Below, piece after piece: positions 14,853 through 22,588 of a stretch of 48,857 nucleotides of DNA. The DNA is taken from contig RDOC01000001.1 in assembly GCA_011364985.1 (NCBI GenBank), positions 422,630 to 471,486 on the forward strand, given 5' to 3'. The stretch comes from Candidatus Thorarchaeota archaeon. GTDB taxonomy: Archaea > Asgardarchaeota > Thorarchaeia > Thorarchaeales > Thorarchaeaceae. A model generated the notes under the pieces. The model worked only from the letters and a program-made list of their open reading frames with translations. It did no database searches and was not told the origin of the DNA. Position numbers and translations under genes: made by a program. Position 1 is the stretch's first letter. Every line of letters begins with the position of its first letter.

Positions 14853-15863
14853 ATGGCCCAGCTCGACATAATATTTGAGGAATCGTTCAGGGAGCCAATC
14901 ACGTCTCTGGAACTTGCAGACATGGTTGGAGATGACAAGAACGAGCTGGTCATTTCGACACTAAATGGAGATATCAGGGCTTTTTCATTCCACCTAGGAA
15001 AGAAGCCAAAAATCAAGGAGATAGCGAAGACCGGAGGACTGCCACCTGTTGCGGCCTTCTCCGTGGGTGACATTCTTGGAAATGGAAGACCAGATTTTGT
15101 TGTTGGCGGCCTAGACAATTTCCTGCGGGTACTAGTCTACTTGGGTGGCAAGCTTGAAGTCCGAGGAACAACACCAGTTGGTACCCTTCCTACTGCGCTT
15201 ATGGTAGCCAATGTTGTTGATGACCCAAGTGCGGAAGTTCTGGTGGCTACAAACGATAAAGCGCTCAGATGCTATGGTTGGTATGATGTAGTTCTGGACA
15301 AGTTGGCGCATAAGGTTGTTGAACGACCCGTTTTCTCAATGCAACCTTTGAACACCAAGAATCTACCGTATAGTAGATTTGTATTTGGTGATGATAGTGG
15401 GTATCTCTATATCTACCAGTATGCCGATGATAGATTGCATGAGATTAGCAGAACCCGAATTGGAGGAGATGTGAATCTGGTAGCAACGGGCAATATCACT
15501 GGAAGCAGATATGACGAAACTGCGGTTATTGCAGATGGAAGAAACCTCACACTGCTATCTTTTGAGCAACAGTCTTTTGAGAAGATTTGCTCGATAAGAA
15601 CTCCCAATAATGTTGCATCTATTAGAATGGGACACCTTCTTGATGATCCTGAAAAGGGACAGATAATACTAGGTCTCTGTGATTCGAGCGTACTCCTATA
15701 TGATCTTGATGACGGTGAGCTAGTTGAGCTAGCGTCAATCAAGACGAAGTCAAAGGCAAGAGAAGCTATGATTGCCTTTGGAGATGTCACTGGAAACTCC
15801 CGGAATGAGATTATTCAAGCCGTTGGAAATGATTTGCTGGTATTATCTCTGAAAAGCGAATAA
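14853..15863 (+). CDS. Cytoplasmic FG-GAP/VCBS-type beta-propeller protein
   Basis: A 336-residue protein made of repeated blades with the motif D-x-x-G-D-x-x-N/D-E-L-V-I-x-x: DMVGDDKNELVISTLNGDI, DILGNGRPDFVVGGLDN, GDVTGNSRNEIIQAVGNDL and others. No signal peptide or membrane segment is present, so it probably acts in the cytosol as a scaffold, like eukaryotic ITFG2- or BBS-type propellers; that comparison is fold-level only. ATG start with GAGG ten bases upstream and a TATA-like CTTAAATTG about 65 bases upstream. Convergent with the next gene, stops five bases apart. Confidence 0.75.
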   Translation: MAQLDIIFEESFREPITSLELADMVGDDKNELVISTLNGDIRAFSFHLGKKPKIKEIAKTGGLPPVAAFSVGDILGNGRPDFVVGGLDNFLRVLVYLGGKLEVRGTTPVGTLPTALMVANVVDDPSAEVLVATNDKALRCYGWYDVVLDKLAHKVVERPVFSMQPLNTKNLPYSRFVFGDDSGYLYIYQYADDRLHEISRTRIGGDVNLVATGNITGSRYDETAVIADGRNLTLLSFEQQSFEKICSIRTPNNVASIRMGHLLDDPEKGQIILGLCDSSVLLYDLDDGELVELASIKTKSKAREAMIAFGDVTGNSRNEIIQAVGNDLLVLSLKSE

Positions 15864-15867
15864 ATAA

Positions 15868-16287
15868 CTATGTCAACTTCGGCATGAATACTTCATTGGG
15901 CTGCAGGATCTTAATCATCTTAACCTTGGTGTTCGACCTGATCTTAGGAACCACCTCGCCTTCAAGCCAAGACTTCACTTTCTCGCGGGCTTCCTCAATG
16001 GTATCGGCCTCTGCATTCATGTCGAACCTGACAAAGAGATTATAGGGCTCACGCTCGGAAACCTCTCTCTTGATCATGGCCCAAAATGCCTTGGAACCAG
16101 CCGGTATGTCAATACGTCCCAGAATCTCAGACCATGACTTCCCTTCGAGTCGTTTTGAAACCATGGCCAAATCTTTCAGTTCGGGCAGTTCCTTTAGCGC
16201 GGCCAAGACTTTCTCCCCTGTTGCTTTGATATCACTCATATCTTCGAACTCCGCAATTAAGTAATGGTCTGCTCTGAATTTGGGCAT
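15868..16287 (-). CDS. Unknown small soluble protein (139 residues)
   Basis: A short alpha/beta protein with no motif I can name. It alternates strands (HYLIAEFED, YNLFVRFDMNAE) with amphipathic helices (GEKVLAALKELPELK, EEAREKVKSWLEGEVVPKI), suggesting a ferredoxin-like or Dodecin-size fold. Composition is coding-like. It is separated by 69 bases from the CDP-alcohol transferase gene upstream on the same strand, so co-transcription is possible. Confidence 0.7.
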   Translation of the reverse strand: MPKFRADHYLIAEFEDMSDIKATGEKVLAALKELPELKDLAMVSKRLEGKSWSEILGRIDIPAGSKAFWAMIKREVSEREPYNLFVRFDMNAEADTIEEAREKVKSWLEGEVVPKIRSNTKVKMIKILQPNEVFMPKLT

Positions 16288-16356
16288 TTGTTTTTGGCTC
16301 CATGTAATGTTGACGACGCGGCCTTCCTGCCTCCGCTCTTAAGTATAATGGTTTGC

Positions 16357-16956
16357 TTAGGTCTGCATAGATAGTTCTTTCGTGAAATGCTGGAAGCGAT
16401 ATGCAGCAGTTAGCAATCCCATGAGCGTCACGATAACCAAGCCCCACAATAGTATCGAGAAGATGGAAAACATGACCAAGGTGAGCAGTCGCTCGGACCT
16501 TGCACCCAAACCAACGTCAAGATCGGTCACCCCTAGACTTTCAGCCCTCGAACGAGTATAGCTAGTCAGCAACCATCCAGAAATACACAAGAACGTCCAA
16601 ATTGGTATGGGAAGAGAGAGAAAATCTTGCCCCTCGTATGCCAAGGCAATTCCCAGAATTAACACAACCTCCGAAATCTTATCGATGACAGAGTCAGTCA
16701 ACGCACCGATTGCAGAGGATCTTCCAGCTCCTTTGGCGATAGCCCCATCTACCCCATCAAAGAAACCAACTAGGAAAACGAAGACACCAAATAAAGGCTC
16801 GGATCCGATAACTAACAGAAAAAGACTTCCTAGAAGTGCAAAGAAAAGGGTCAAGAACGTCACTGAATTGGGAGGAACACTCATCTCTTGCATGGGCTTT
16901 GCCACACGGTACACAAGACCTTTGAAAATCCCGCGAACTCTATATTTGCTTGGCAT
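16357..16956 (-). CDS. CDP-alcohol phosphatidyltransferase family membrane enzyme
   Basis: A multi-pass membrane enzyme with the family motif D-x2-DG-x2-A-(R/K)-x8-G-x3-D-x3-D seen as FDGVDGAIAKG, then GALTDSVIDK (residues ~65-95); Lys replaces the usual Arg. It condenses a CDP-activated alcohol with a second alcohol or phosphate acceptor. It overlaps by 17 bases the nucleotidyltransferase upstream. This pairing recalls the fused or adjacent CTP:inositol-1-phosphate cytidylyltransferase and di-myo-inositol-phosphate synthase, or archaetidyl-inositol type lipid synthesis; the acceptor is unproved. Confidence 0.85.
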   Translation of the reverse strand: MPSKYRVRGIFKGLVYRVAKPMQEMSVPPNSVTFLTLFFALLGSLFLLVIGSEPLFGVFVFLVGFFDGVDGAIAKGAGRSSAIGALTDSVIDKISEVVLILGIALAYEGQDFLSLPIPIWTFLCISGWLLTSYTRSRAESLGVTDLDVGLGARSERLLTLVMFSIFSILLWGLVIVTLMGLLTAAYRFQHFTKELSMQT

Positions 16957-17986
16957 ATTTGGTGTCTCCGAACATTCTTCCGGCGGAATGAGCGACCATA
17001 TTGGTGATGTGCAATCCTTGCTCTAGCTTCGGATCTCCGTATAGAACCGAATTGTCTATGCTACAATGGGATGGTACATAGGTTCCTTTGCCGATACTGA
17101 CATTGGGTCCAATCCTTGACCCAGAACCGATTCTTGACTCTTCAATGCATACTGGTCCTATCAATTGTACGTTGCTTTCAATAGTAATTCCAGATGGAAG
17201 AGTCAGAGTATCACCAAACTCAATACCATCACCACTCTTGACCAATAATGTATCATGTCTTGGACTAGCCTCGTCAATGAGTTTGGGCAGCACGGAGAGG
17301 ACATCACTAATTGTATCAAAGTCATGCCAGAATCCACTAACCGGAACAGGATACACTCTAATTGAGGAAGATGCAATTTCGTTCAAAACACTTCTGACGG
17401 ATGTCTCTCCTGCCTCGAGCAAACGCCTGAACTCATTCTTTACTTCAGTTCCGCCTGCTAATAACATGGTGCTAACGCCTACTGCGCATAGTCCTTTGAC
17501 TTCCGACCTGTTTTGACCGCCTATTTGGGCTATAGATCCGTCTTCACGAACATAGACTCTTGAACCAACACTTCTCTCTGCATCGACTGCAAGACAAAGT
17601 GTATGGCTATTCCTCTCTGAAGACCTGGATAGAAAAGAGAAAACCAGGCTAGGGTCAACCAAATAGTCAGCGGGACATGCCAAGAAGGATCTCTCGTCGA
17701 CAGTGTCCAACAAGGTAACAAGAGTCTGTAAGGGACCAATTTCGTAATTCGTAATTCTTCTGGCAAAGAGAGACTCTCCAAACCCCAAACCAGAAATCAT
17801 GTCTATTATCTCATTGCCTTGCCAGCCACAACCGACAGTGATTTTTCCTAACCCAGCCGCTCTGAGCGACAGAATAAGACGTTCAAGAATTGTCATTCCA
17901 GCTAAACGTATCATCGTCTTCGGACTCGCCCTTGTTATTCCCGACATTCGAGAGCCCTGTCCTGCAGCTAGGATTACCGCATGCAT
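16940..17986 (-). CDS. Sugar/polyol-phosphate nucleotidyltransferase with left-handed beta-helix tail
   Basis: The N-terminal GT-A domain starts MHAVILAAGQGSRM and continues SPKTMIRLAGMTILERL, the NTP-binding signature, with the metal-site strand FLACPADYLVD (residue ~105). Residues ~250-348 contain hexapeptide-like repeats (IESNVQLIGPVCIEESRI, IGPNVSIGKGTYV) forming a beta-helix. It activates a phosphorylated sugar or polyol with an NTP. Overlap with the CDP-alcohol transferase suggests a CTP:polyol-phosphate cytidylyltransferase supplying that enzyme, for example inositol-1-phosphate. Confidence 0.88.
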   Translation of the reverse strand: MHAVILAAGQGSRMSGITRASPKTMIRLAGMTILERLILSLRAAGLGKITVGCGWQGNEIIDMISGLGFGESLFARRITNYEIGPLQTLVTLLDTVDERSFLACPADYLVDPSLVFSFLSRSSERNSHTLCLAVDAERSVGSRVYVREDGSIAQIGGQNRSEVKGLCAVGVSTMLLAGGTEVKNEFRRLLEAGETSVRSVLNEIASSSIRVYPVPVSGFWHDFDTISDVLSVLPKLIDEASPRHDTLLVKSGDGIEFGDTLTLPSGITIESNVQLIGPVCIEESRIGSGSRIGPNVSIGKGTYVPSHCSIDNSVLYGDPKLEQGLHITNMVAHSAGRMFGDTKYAKQI

Positions 17987-18061
17987 TTCAAATCCTTCCG
18001 TTGATGCTAATTCTTTTCTTTGTAAGGTTCATATGTATGTTTGTAAGAATAGCTAGCTTGG

Positions 18062-18778
18062 GTGTATTCATTGACGCCAAGAGTTCTGAAAGTGCAGGAT
18101 TCAAACAACTGCGAGGACATAATCAAGGAGGCAGCTTCCATTGTCCTAGAGGGAGGGCTCGTTGTCTATCCAACTGATACCAGCTATGGTTTGGCATGCG
18201 ATCCTAGGCAAGAGGATGCAATGGAGAGGCTTGTTAATGCAAAACGGAGAGAGAGACATCTCGGAATTCCCCTGCTATTCTCAGACCTAACTCAATGTGA
18301 AGTGTATCATGAGTTTGCAAATCTGGAGAAGATTCTTGCCAAGATGTTTTGGCCGGGGGCTTTGACGCTGGTTGTAATAGCAAGCAGTACCGTACCGAAA
18401 CATGTGGCATCTGGCAGGAACTCCATTGCAGTCCGTGTTCCCGACCATGCCATTCCTCGTGGAATGGCGAACGAGATTGGAGCGCCAATATCAGGAACGA
18501 GCGCGAATATTAGCGGAGAGGAATCGCCTTTTGATATAGATACGGCACTGAAACAGCTTGGTGACATTGTGGACCTTTACATTGATGACGGACCTTCTAA
18601 GTCGAGATTGAATTCGACAATTGTAGGTGTTGAGGAAGCAGGAATGGGCGAAGAACCACTGAATATCAAGGTCTATCGAGAGGGAGAGATCACTATCAAT
18701 GAGCTGACCGACAGACTGAAGGTAGATTCTGACGCCCTGAAATCTTGGACAATGCGTATTGTGTACGCGGACAAGTGA
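18062..18778 (+). CDS. sua5: Threonylcarbamoyl-AMP synthase, Sua5/YrdC family
   Basis: Makes threonylcarbamoyl-AMP from Thr, bicarbonate and ATP, the first step of tRNA t6A37 formation. Motifs: VVYPTDTSYGLACDP, the NAKRRERHLGIPLL loop, MFWPGALTLVV, SIAVRVPDH, and GAPISGTSANISGEES followed by STIVG. At 238 residues it is the YrdC domain with a short tail and lacks the full Sua5 C-terminal domain. GTG 18062 or TTG 18071 may be the start; GGTG precedes the latter. The product feeds KEOPS, whose Cgi121 and Pcc1 subunits are also encoded in this window. Confidence 0.93.
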   Translation: MYSLTPRVLKVQDSNNCEDIIKEAASIVLEGGLVVYPTDTSYGLACDPRQEDAMERLVNAKRRERHLGIPLLFSDLTQCEVYHEFANLEKILAKMFWPGALTLVVIASSTVPKHVASGRNSIAVRVPDHAIPRGMANEIGAPISGTSANISGEESPFDIDTALKQLGDIVDLYIDDGPSKSRLNSTIVGVEEAGMGEEPLNIKVYREGEITINELTDRLKVDSDALKSWTMRIVYADK

Positions 18779-19322
18779 GGCGGCCAGTCTGCACAAGTAT
18801 AATCTTTTGGTTGGATGCCCCAGAAATAGAGAGCGAGCAGCAACATCAGAAGTCAATTACTTCATTGGCGATCTCTTTGGAGACTCGAATCTGAGTGTGT
18901 CTATTACTCATGTACCAGGTCTACTTGCCTGTTGGACAGGGCTCAATCCATTCGAGGCAATAAAGCAGCTGACCGACCTAGCCAATGAGAATCCGTACCA
19001 GTTCAGATATGCAATTAAGTTCACACCCATTGAACGATGTGTAGAATCAGAAATACCAAGAATTGTTGCCGCAGTAGAAGAACTCTCATACAAGATAAGA
19101 GAAAATGATTCCTTCAGAGTGACAGTGAGAAGAAGACATACCGAGCTGGAAAATATAGAGATTGTTAAGGCTGCTGCTTCGGTCATTCAAAGAACCGTGA
19201 ATTTGGACCAGCCAGATAGAACAGTCTGGATTGAGGTCGTAGGAGAATGGACTGGCGTATCCATATTGAATCAGGACATAGATATTCTCTCAATCATGAC
19301 CATGCGTGATGATCAGTACTAA
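18759..19322 (+). CDS. THUMP-domain protein, Tan1-like
   Basis: A THUMP RNA-binding domain. NLLVGCPRNRERAATSEV is the usual Tan1 opening. FRYAIKFTPIERCV, ENDSFRVTVRRRHTELEN and VNLDQPDRTVWIEVVGEWTGVSIL are the diagnostic THUMP strands. Tan1 proteins help the Kre33/TmcA acetyltransferase make ac4C in tRNA; that role is inferred. It overlaps the sua5 end by 20 bases and starts with TTG 18759, so translational coupling of two tRNA-modification genes is likely. Confidence 0.85.
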   Translation: MCTRTSEAASLHKYNLLVGCPRNRERAATSEVNYFIGDLFGDSNLSVSITHVPGLLACWTGLNPFEAIKQLTDLANENPYQFRYAIKFTPIERCVESEIPRIVAAVEELSYKIRENDSFRVTVRRRHTELENIEIVKAAASVIQRTVNLDQPDRTVWIEVVGEWTGVSILNQDIDILSIMTMRDDQY

Positions 19323-19340
19323 GACGATAAGACTGAGGGA

Positions 19341-19931
19341 TTATGACTCAAAGGCGACCATAGACACCCTGCTTGAAATGCATCGCTTCAAAGCTTCATA
19401 CCGTGCGTCAAGTGTTTCCGACTCTGAAACTGTCTGAATCTCAGTGGATTCTATCCCAAAATGCGTAGCAATTCTACTGATTCGTTCTTCGGTTACTTGG
19501 AACGGATTTGGGGCTTCAATCCCAATGAGAGAGATGATTTCAGCCACTGTTCTGCAAACCACTTCCGAATCCTCTGCAATTGCAACAAGCGCGACTGAAG
19601 CAGGTTTGTCCCTTATTCCCAGAGTATTTAGTGCAACGCCAATTTGACGTTGACAAGACGCATACAGTATTATCTCCACATCCAGAGATCTTGCCTTGTA
19701 GTATTGGCCAGTTAGAGCATTGAGAGCGTTCTGCGACGCAGAAAGAAGGTGTTCGACACCTGCAATCAAGTCGGGATTAAAGAATTGGAGCGCTAGCAAG
19801 TTCTTCGAGTATTTCTCTGCAATCTCAAGCAGCTCATTCTGGCTTTTCTGCTTAGTGTTGTAAATCTCATGGAAAATTGCCTTGACTTTTCGTGAGCCTT
19901 TCCATAAATCCACAGTGTGCAGTCTAATCAC
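19341..19931 (-). CDS. cgi121: KEOPS complex subunit Cgi121
   Basis: A Cgi121/TPRKB-like protein. INPDL-type helix FFNPDLIAGVEHLLSASQNAL, ARSLDVEIILYASCQRQIG and ALNTLGIRDKPASVALVAIA match the family. Cgi121 binds Bud32 and the CCA end of tRNA in the KEOPS complex that attaches the threonylcarbamoyl group to A37. At 196 residues it is slightly longer than typical archaeal Cgi121, with a C-terminal helical extension. It is convergent with the Sua5/THUMP pair and lies next to a phosphoribosyltransferase gene. Confidence 0.8.
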   Translation of the reverse strand: MIRLHTVDLWKGSRKVKAIFHEIYNTKQKSQNELLEIAEKYSKNLLALQFFNPDLIAGVEHLLSASQNALNALTGQYYKARSLDVEIILYASCQRQIGVALNTLGIRDKPASVALVAIAEDSEVVCRTVAEIISLIGIEAPNPFQVTEERISRIATHFGIESTEIQTVSESETLDARYEALKRCISSRVSMVAFES

Positions 19932-19947
19932 CTACAAACACGCTGAA

Positions 19948-20529
19948 TCATAGACGCTTGAGAAAATAATCCGCCACCGTTGGTTCGAACCCTACTTCAA
20001 ATACAAGTTTGTTGCGAATATCCTTCATATTCAAAGTGGGGTCTTCCTCTTTGAACATCTTCACAAGAGATATTATTGATTCACGATGTTCCCAGGGGTA
20101 TACGGTCCAGCATGTCGTCTTGACCATATAGTAGTCAGGAACAATGCATGAAGTTGGTTTCAGATGAAGAACAGCAGATTTGGTATTCTTGGCACCCAAG
20201 GTCTTCGCATGTTCGATTGCATGAAGAAGGCTGTCACCTGTGTCTGCGATCTCATCTATAATGAGGAGATTCTTGTTTTTCATTGACCCAGATATTGGCT
20301 GGGTGATGTTCGGTTTCTTGCCTCTTACAGCGACATCGGTATAGTACTCAATACGGATATTCTGCAGACTTCGTGCATAGAGAACATCAGAAAGTATCCT
20401 TGCAGGAATCCAGCCGCCTCTTGCAATTCCAACTAGGATGTCAGGTTCAAAGCCGCTTTCAACAATTCTCTCTGAAAGCTGAAGTGTAAGGTTGTATATA
20501 TCTTGCCACGACAGAACTAGATACTCCAT
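19948..20529 (-). CDS. Purine-type phosphoribosyltransferase (COG2236-like)
   Basis: Contains the PRPP-binding loop LLIIDEIADTGDSL (residues ~100-113 of the chosen frame), the upstream strand ILVGIARGGWIPARILSD, and the ending EHRESIISLVKMF. This is the xanthine-guanine/COG2236 branch that salvages a base with PRPP; the base is unknown. The open frame extends to 20637, but ATG 20529 is chosen because AGGAG sits four bases upstream and the extension is composition-poor and basic. The C-terminal segment VGFEPTVADYFLKRL is an unusual tail. Confidence 0.88.
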   Translation of the reverse strand: MEYLVLSWQDIYNLTLQLSERIVESGFEPDILVGIARGGWIPARILSDVLYARSLQNIRIEYYTDVAVRGKKPNITQPISGSMKNKNLLIIDEIADTGDSLLHAIEHAKTLGAKNTKSAVLHLKPTSCIVPDYYMVKTTCWTVYPWEHRESIISLVKMFKEEDPTLNMKDIRNKLVFEVGFEPTVADYFLKRL

Positions 20530-20654
20530 TCTTCTCCTGTACCCCTTCAGGGCTTTGACTCTCTTCAAAGTTGCCGCCATATTAACGCTGTGGCGGCGGA
20601 AACAGAAGCGTAACCTAAATGTGCTAGCAGGTAGCAAGAGTCAAGGGGTCAAAA

Positions 20655-21920
20655 ATGAAACCAGATCTTGTGCTCACAAATATTGGGCAATTAGCAACCA
20701 TTGGAGGCAGCAGCCAAGAACCGAGAACCGGCGATAGGATGAAAGATCTCGCAATTATAGAAAATGGTGCAGTAGCCATAAGAAATGGGATAATCATCGC
20801 AGTAGGAACAAGTGAAGAGATTGATTCGCAAATCACGGAAGAGCCGTTCTTTCCTCCGGTGGAATTCCCAGATATGCTTGCAATTCCCGGTTTTGTCGAT
20901 AGTCACACGCATCTGGCCTTCGGTGGGTCTAGAGAACATGATTTTGCAATGAAGCTTGAAGGCAAAACGTACCTTCAGATACTAGAGGCAGGAGGTGGCA
21001 TTCTTAATACACTGAAGGCAACACGACAGGCTTCACAAGAGGAGCTTACAGCGAACGCATTCTCTTATGCATCAAGTATGCTTTCCTCTGGAACAACAAC
21101 AATTGAAGCAAAGAGTGGCTATGGGCTGGATATTGAGAATGAACTGAAGATGTTGCGTGCCACAAATGCACTTAATACGATGCTGTCAACGGAGATTGTT
21201 TCAACCTTTTTGGGGGCTCATGCCATTCCTCCGGAGTTTGAGGGGAAGACCGATGACTATGTAGATCTTGTTGTCAATGAAATGATCCCTAGAGTATCAG
21301 AGCAGGGCTTAGCCGAGTTCTGCGATGTTTTTTGTGAGAAGGGAGTATTTGATGTTGAACAGTCCAGACGGATTCTACTGGCAGCAAAGAAAAAGGGAAT
21401 GAAAATCAAGATTCATGCTGATGAGATTGTTCAGTTGGGAGGCGCCGGGCTAGCTGCTGAAGTTGGTGCAATCTCAGCGGATCACCTCCTCATGGCCTCT
21501 GACAATGATTTGGAAGCAATGAGAAAAACCGGAACCATAGCAACACTGCTGCCATCTACGGCTTTTAGTCTAAATGCCGACTATGCCAACGCCAGAAAGA
21601 TGATAGGGATGGGACTTCCAGTGGCACTTGCAACGGACTTCAATCCAAACTGTGCCAATGAGTCCATGTTCTTCACAATTGCCTTGGCATGCTACAAAAT
21701 GAAGATACAGCCAAGAGAGGCCATTACCGCGGCAACGATAAACGCGGCCCATGCCTTGGGTCGAGGCGAGTCAGTAGGGAGCATTGAGCTAGGAAAGAAG
21801 GCTGACTTGCTGATTTTAGATTGCCCCAATCCAGAATATCTCACTTGGAGATTTGGTGTGAATCTAGTACATACCGTTATCTCAAATGGGGAGGTAGTTC
21901 ATACAAAGCTGGGTCCTTGA
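20655..21920 (+). CDS. hutI: Imidazolonepropionase
   Basis: Hydrolyses imidazolone propionate to formiminoglutamate, the third step of histidine degradation. Amidohydrolase metal and substrate motifs are present: PGFVDSHTHLAFGGSREHDF (residues ~75-97), TTTIEAKSGYGLD, IKIHADEIVQLGGAGLAAEV, ISADHLL and VALATDFNPNCANESM. At 421 residues it matches the family (about 400-420). ATG start. It is divergent from the phosphoribosyltransferase gene and convergent with the DtxR-type regulator. Confidence 0.95.
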   Translation: MKPDLVLTNIGQLATIGGSSQEPRTGDRMKDLAIIENGAVAIRNGIIIAVGTSEEIDSQITEEPFFPPVEFPDMLAIPGFVDSHTHLAFGGSREHDFAMKLEGKTYLQILEAGGGILNTLKATRQASQEELTANAFSYASSMLSSGTTTIEAKSGYGLDIENELKMLRATNALNTMLSTEIVSTFLGAHAIPPEFEGKTDDYVDLVVNEMIPRVSEQGLAEFCDVFCEKGVFDVEQSRRILLAAKKKGMKIKIHADEIVQLGGAGLAAEVGAISADHLLMASDNDLEAMRKTGTIATLLPSTAFSLNADYANARKMIGMGLPVALATDFNPNCANESMFFTIALACYKMKIQPREAITAATINAAHALGRGESVGSIELGKKADLLILDCPNPEYLTWRFGVNLVHTVISNGEVVHTKLGP

Positions 21921-21937
21921 AATAATCCGGACGAAGA

Positions 21938-22387
21938 CTACTGACATTCACCAGGGTAAGAGCCGTTCTCTTGATAGCGCCTGAAGTGTTCTAGCCATTT
22001 CGGGTCTTTCGGTGCCGCCTTGACCCAATCAACGAACTCGGTTAGTTTCTCGATAGTTTCAGGATGCGCCGTGTGTTCAAACTCGCATGCATCTGCCTCT
22101 GCGATCTCTTCATCAATTCCGATCAGACTGAAGAACCATTTCAATGTCTGATGGGTTCTTTCAAGGCGGTCTGCAATCACCATTCCCTCTGGCGTAAGGC
22201 TCACACTACGGTATTTTTTGTAATTCACTAGACCCAGTTTCTTCAGTTTTTGAAGAACATACGTCACACTTGGTGCTTTGACGCCGCGGACTTCGGCGAT
22301 TTCAGTAACACTAGCCGAACCATGCTTCTCTTGGAGTTCATATATGGTTTCCAAGTACTGTTCCATTGCCTTAGTTATTTCAGTCAT
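21938..22387 (-). CDS. DtxR/MntR-family metal-dependent transcriptional regulator
   Basis: An N-terminal winged helix (YLETIYELQEKHGSASVTEIA, then KAPSVTYVLQKLKKLGLVNYKK and SLTPEGMVIADRLERTHQ) is followed by the dimerisation/metal domain with DACEFEHTAHPETIEKLTEFV, which carries the Glu and His ligands of MntR/IdeR proteins. There is no SH3-like third domain (149 residues). It senses Mn(II) or Fe(II). The nearest metal transporter is 20 kb away (41.9-44.8 kb); whether it is controlled from here is unknown. Convergent with hutI. Confidence 0.9.
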   Translation of the reverse strand: MTEITKAMEQYLETIYELQEKHGSASVTEIAEVRGVKAPSVTYVLQKLKKLGLVNYKKYRSVSLTPEGMVIADRLERTHQTLKWFFSLIGIDEEIAEADACEFEHTAHPETIEKLTEFVDWVKAAPKDPKWLEHFRRYQENGSYPGECQ

Positions 22388-22588
22388 GACTGGTAATAAG
22401 GTTAGAGGACTTGCTGATTAATACTTCTGTATTCACATCATCAGACGGGTAGTATGGCTACTGCTTAGATAGACACATTTTCATTCGGACTCATTAACAA
22501 GCTTGCGAGATCTTGTTCAAATCATGGTTATCAGCCAATAGAGATCCAATTCTGATAGATAAGGGCTCAATTCCGGTGATGGCATGAT

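Noticed and set aside
19978..20000. TGGTTCGAACCC resembling a tRNA T-loop
   Set aside because: No acceptor, D or anticodon stems can be built around it, and it lies in the coding end of the phosphoribosyltransferase (VGFEPT).
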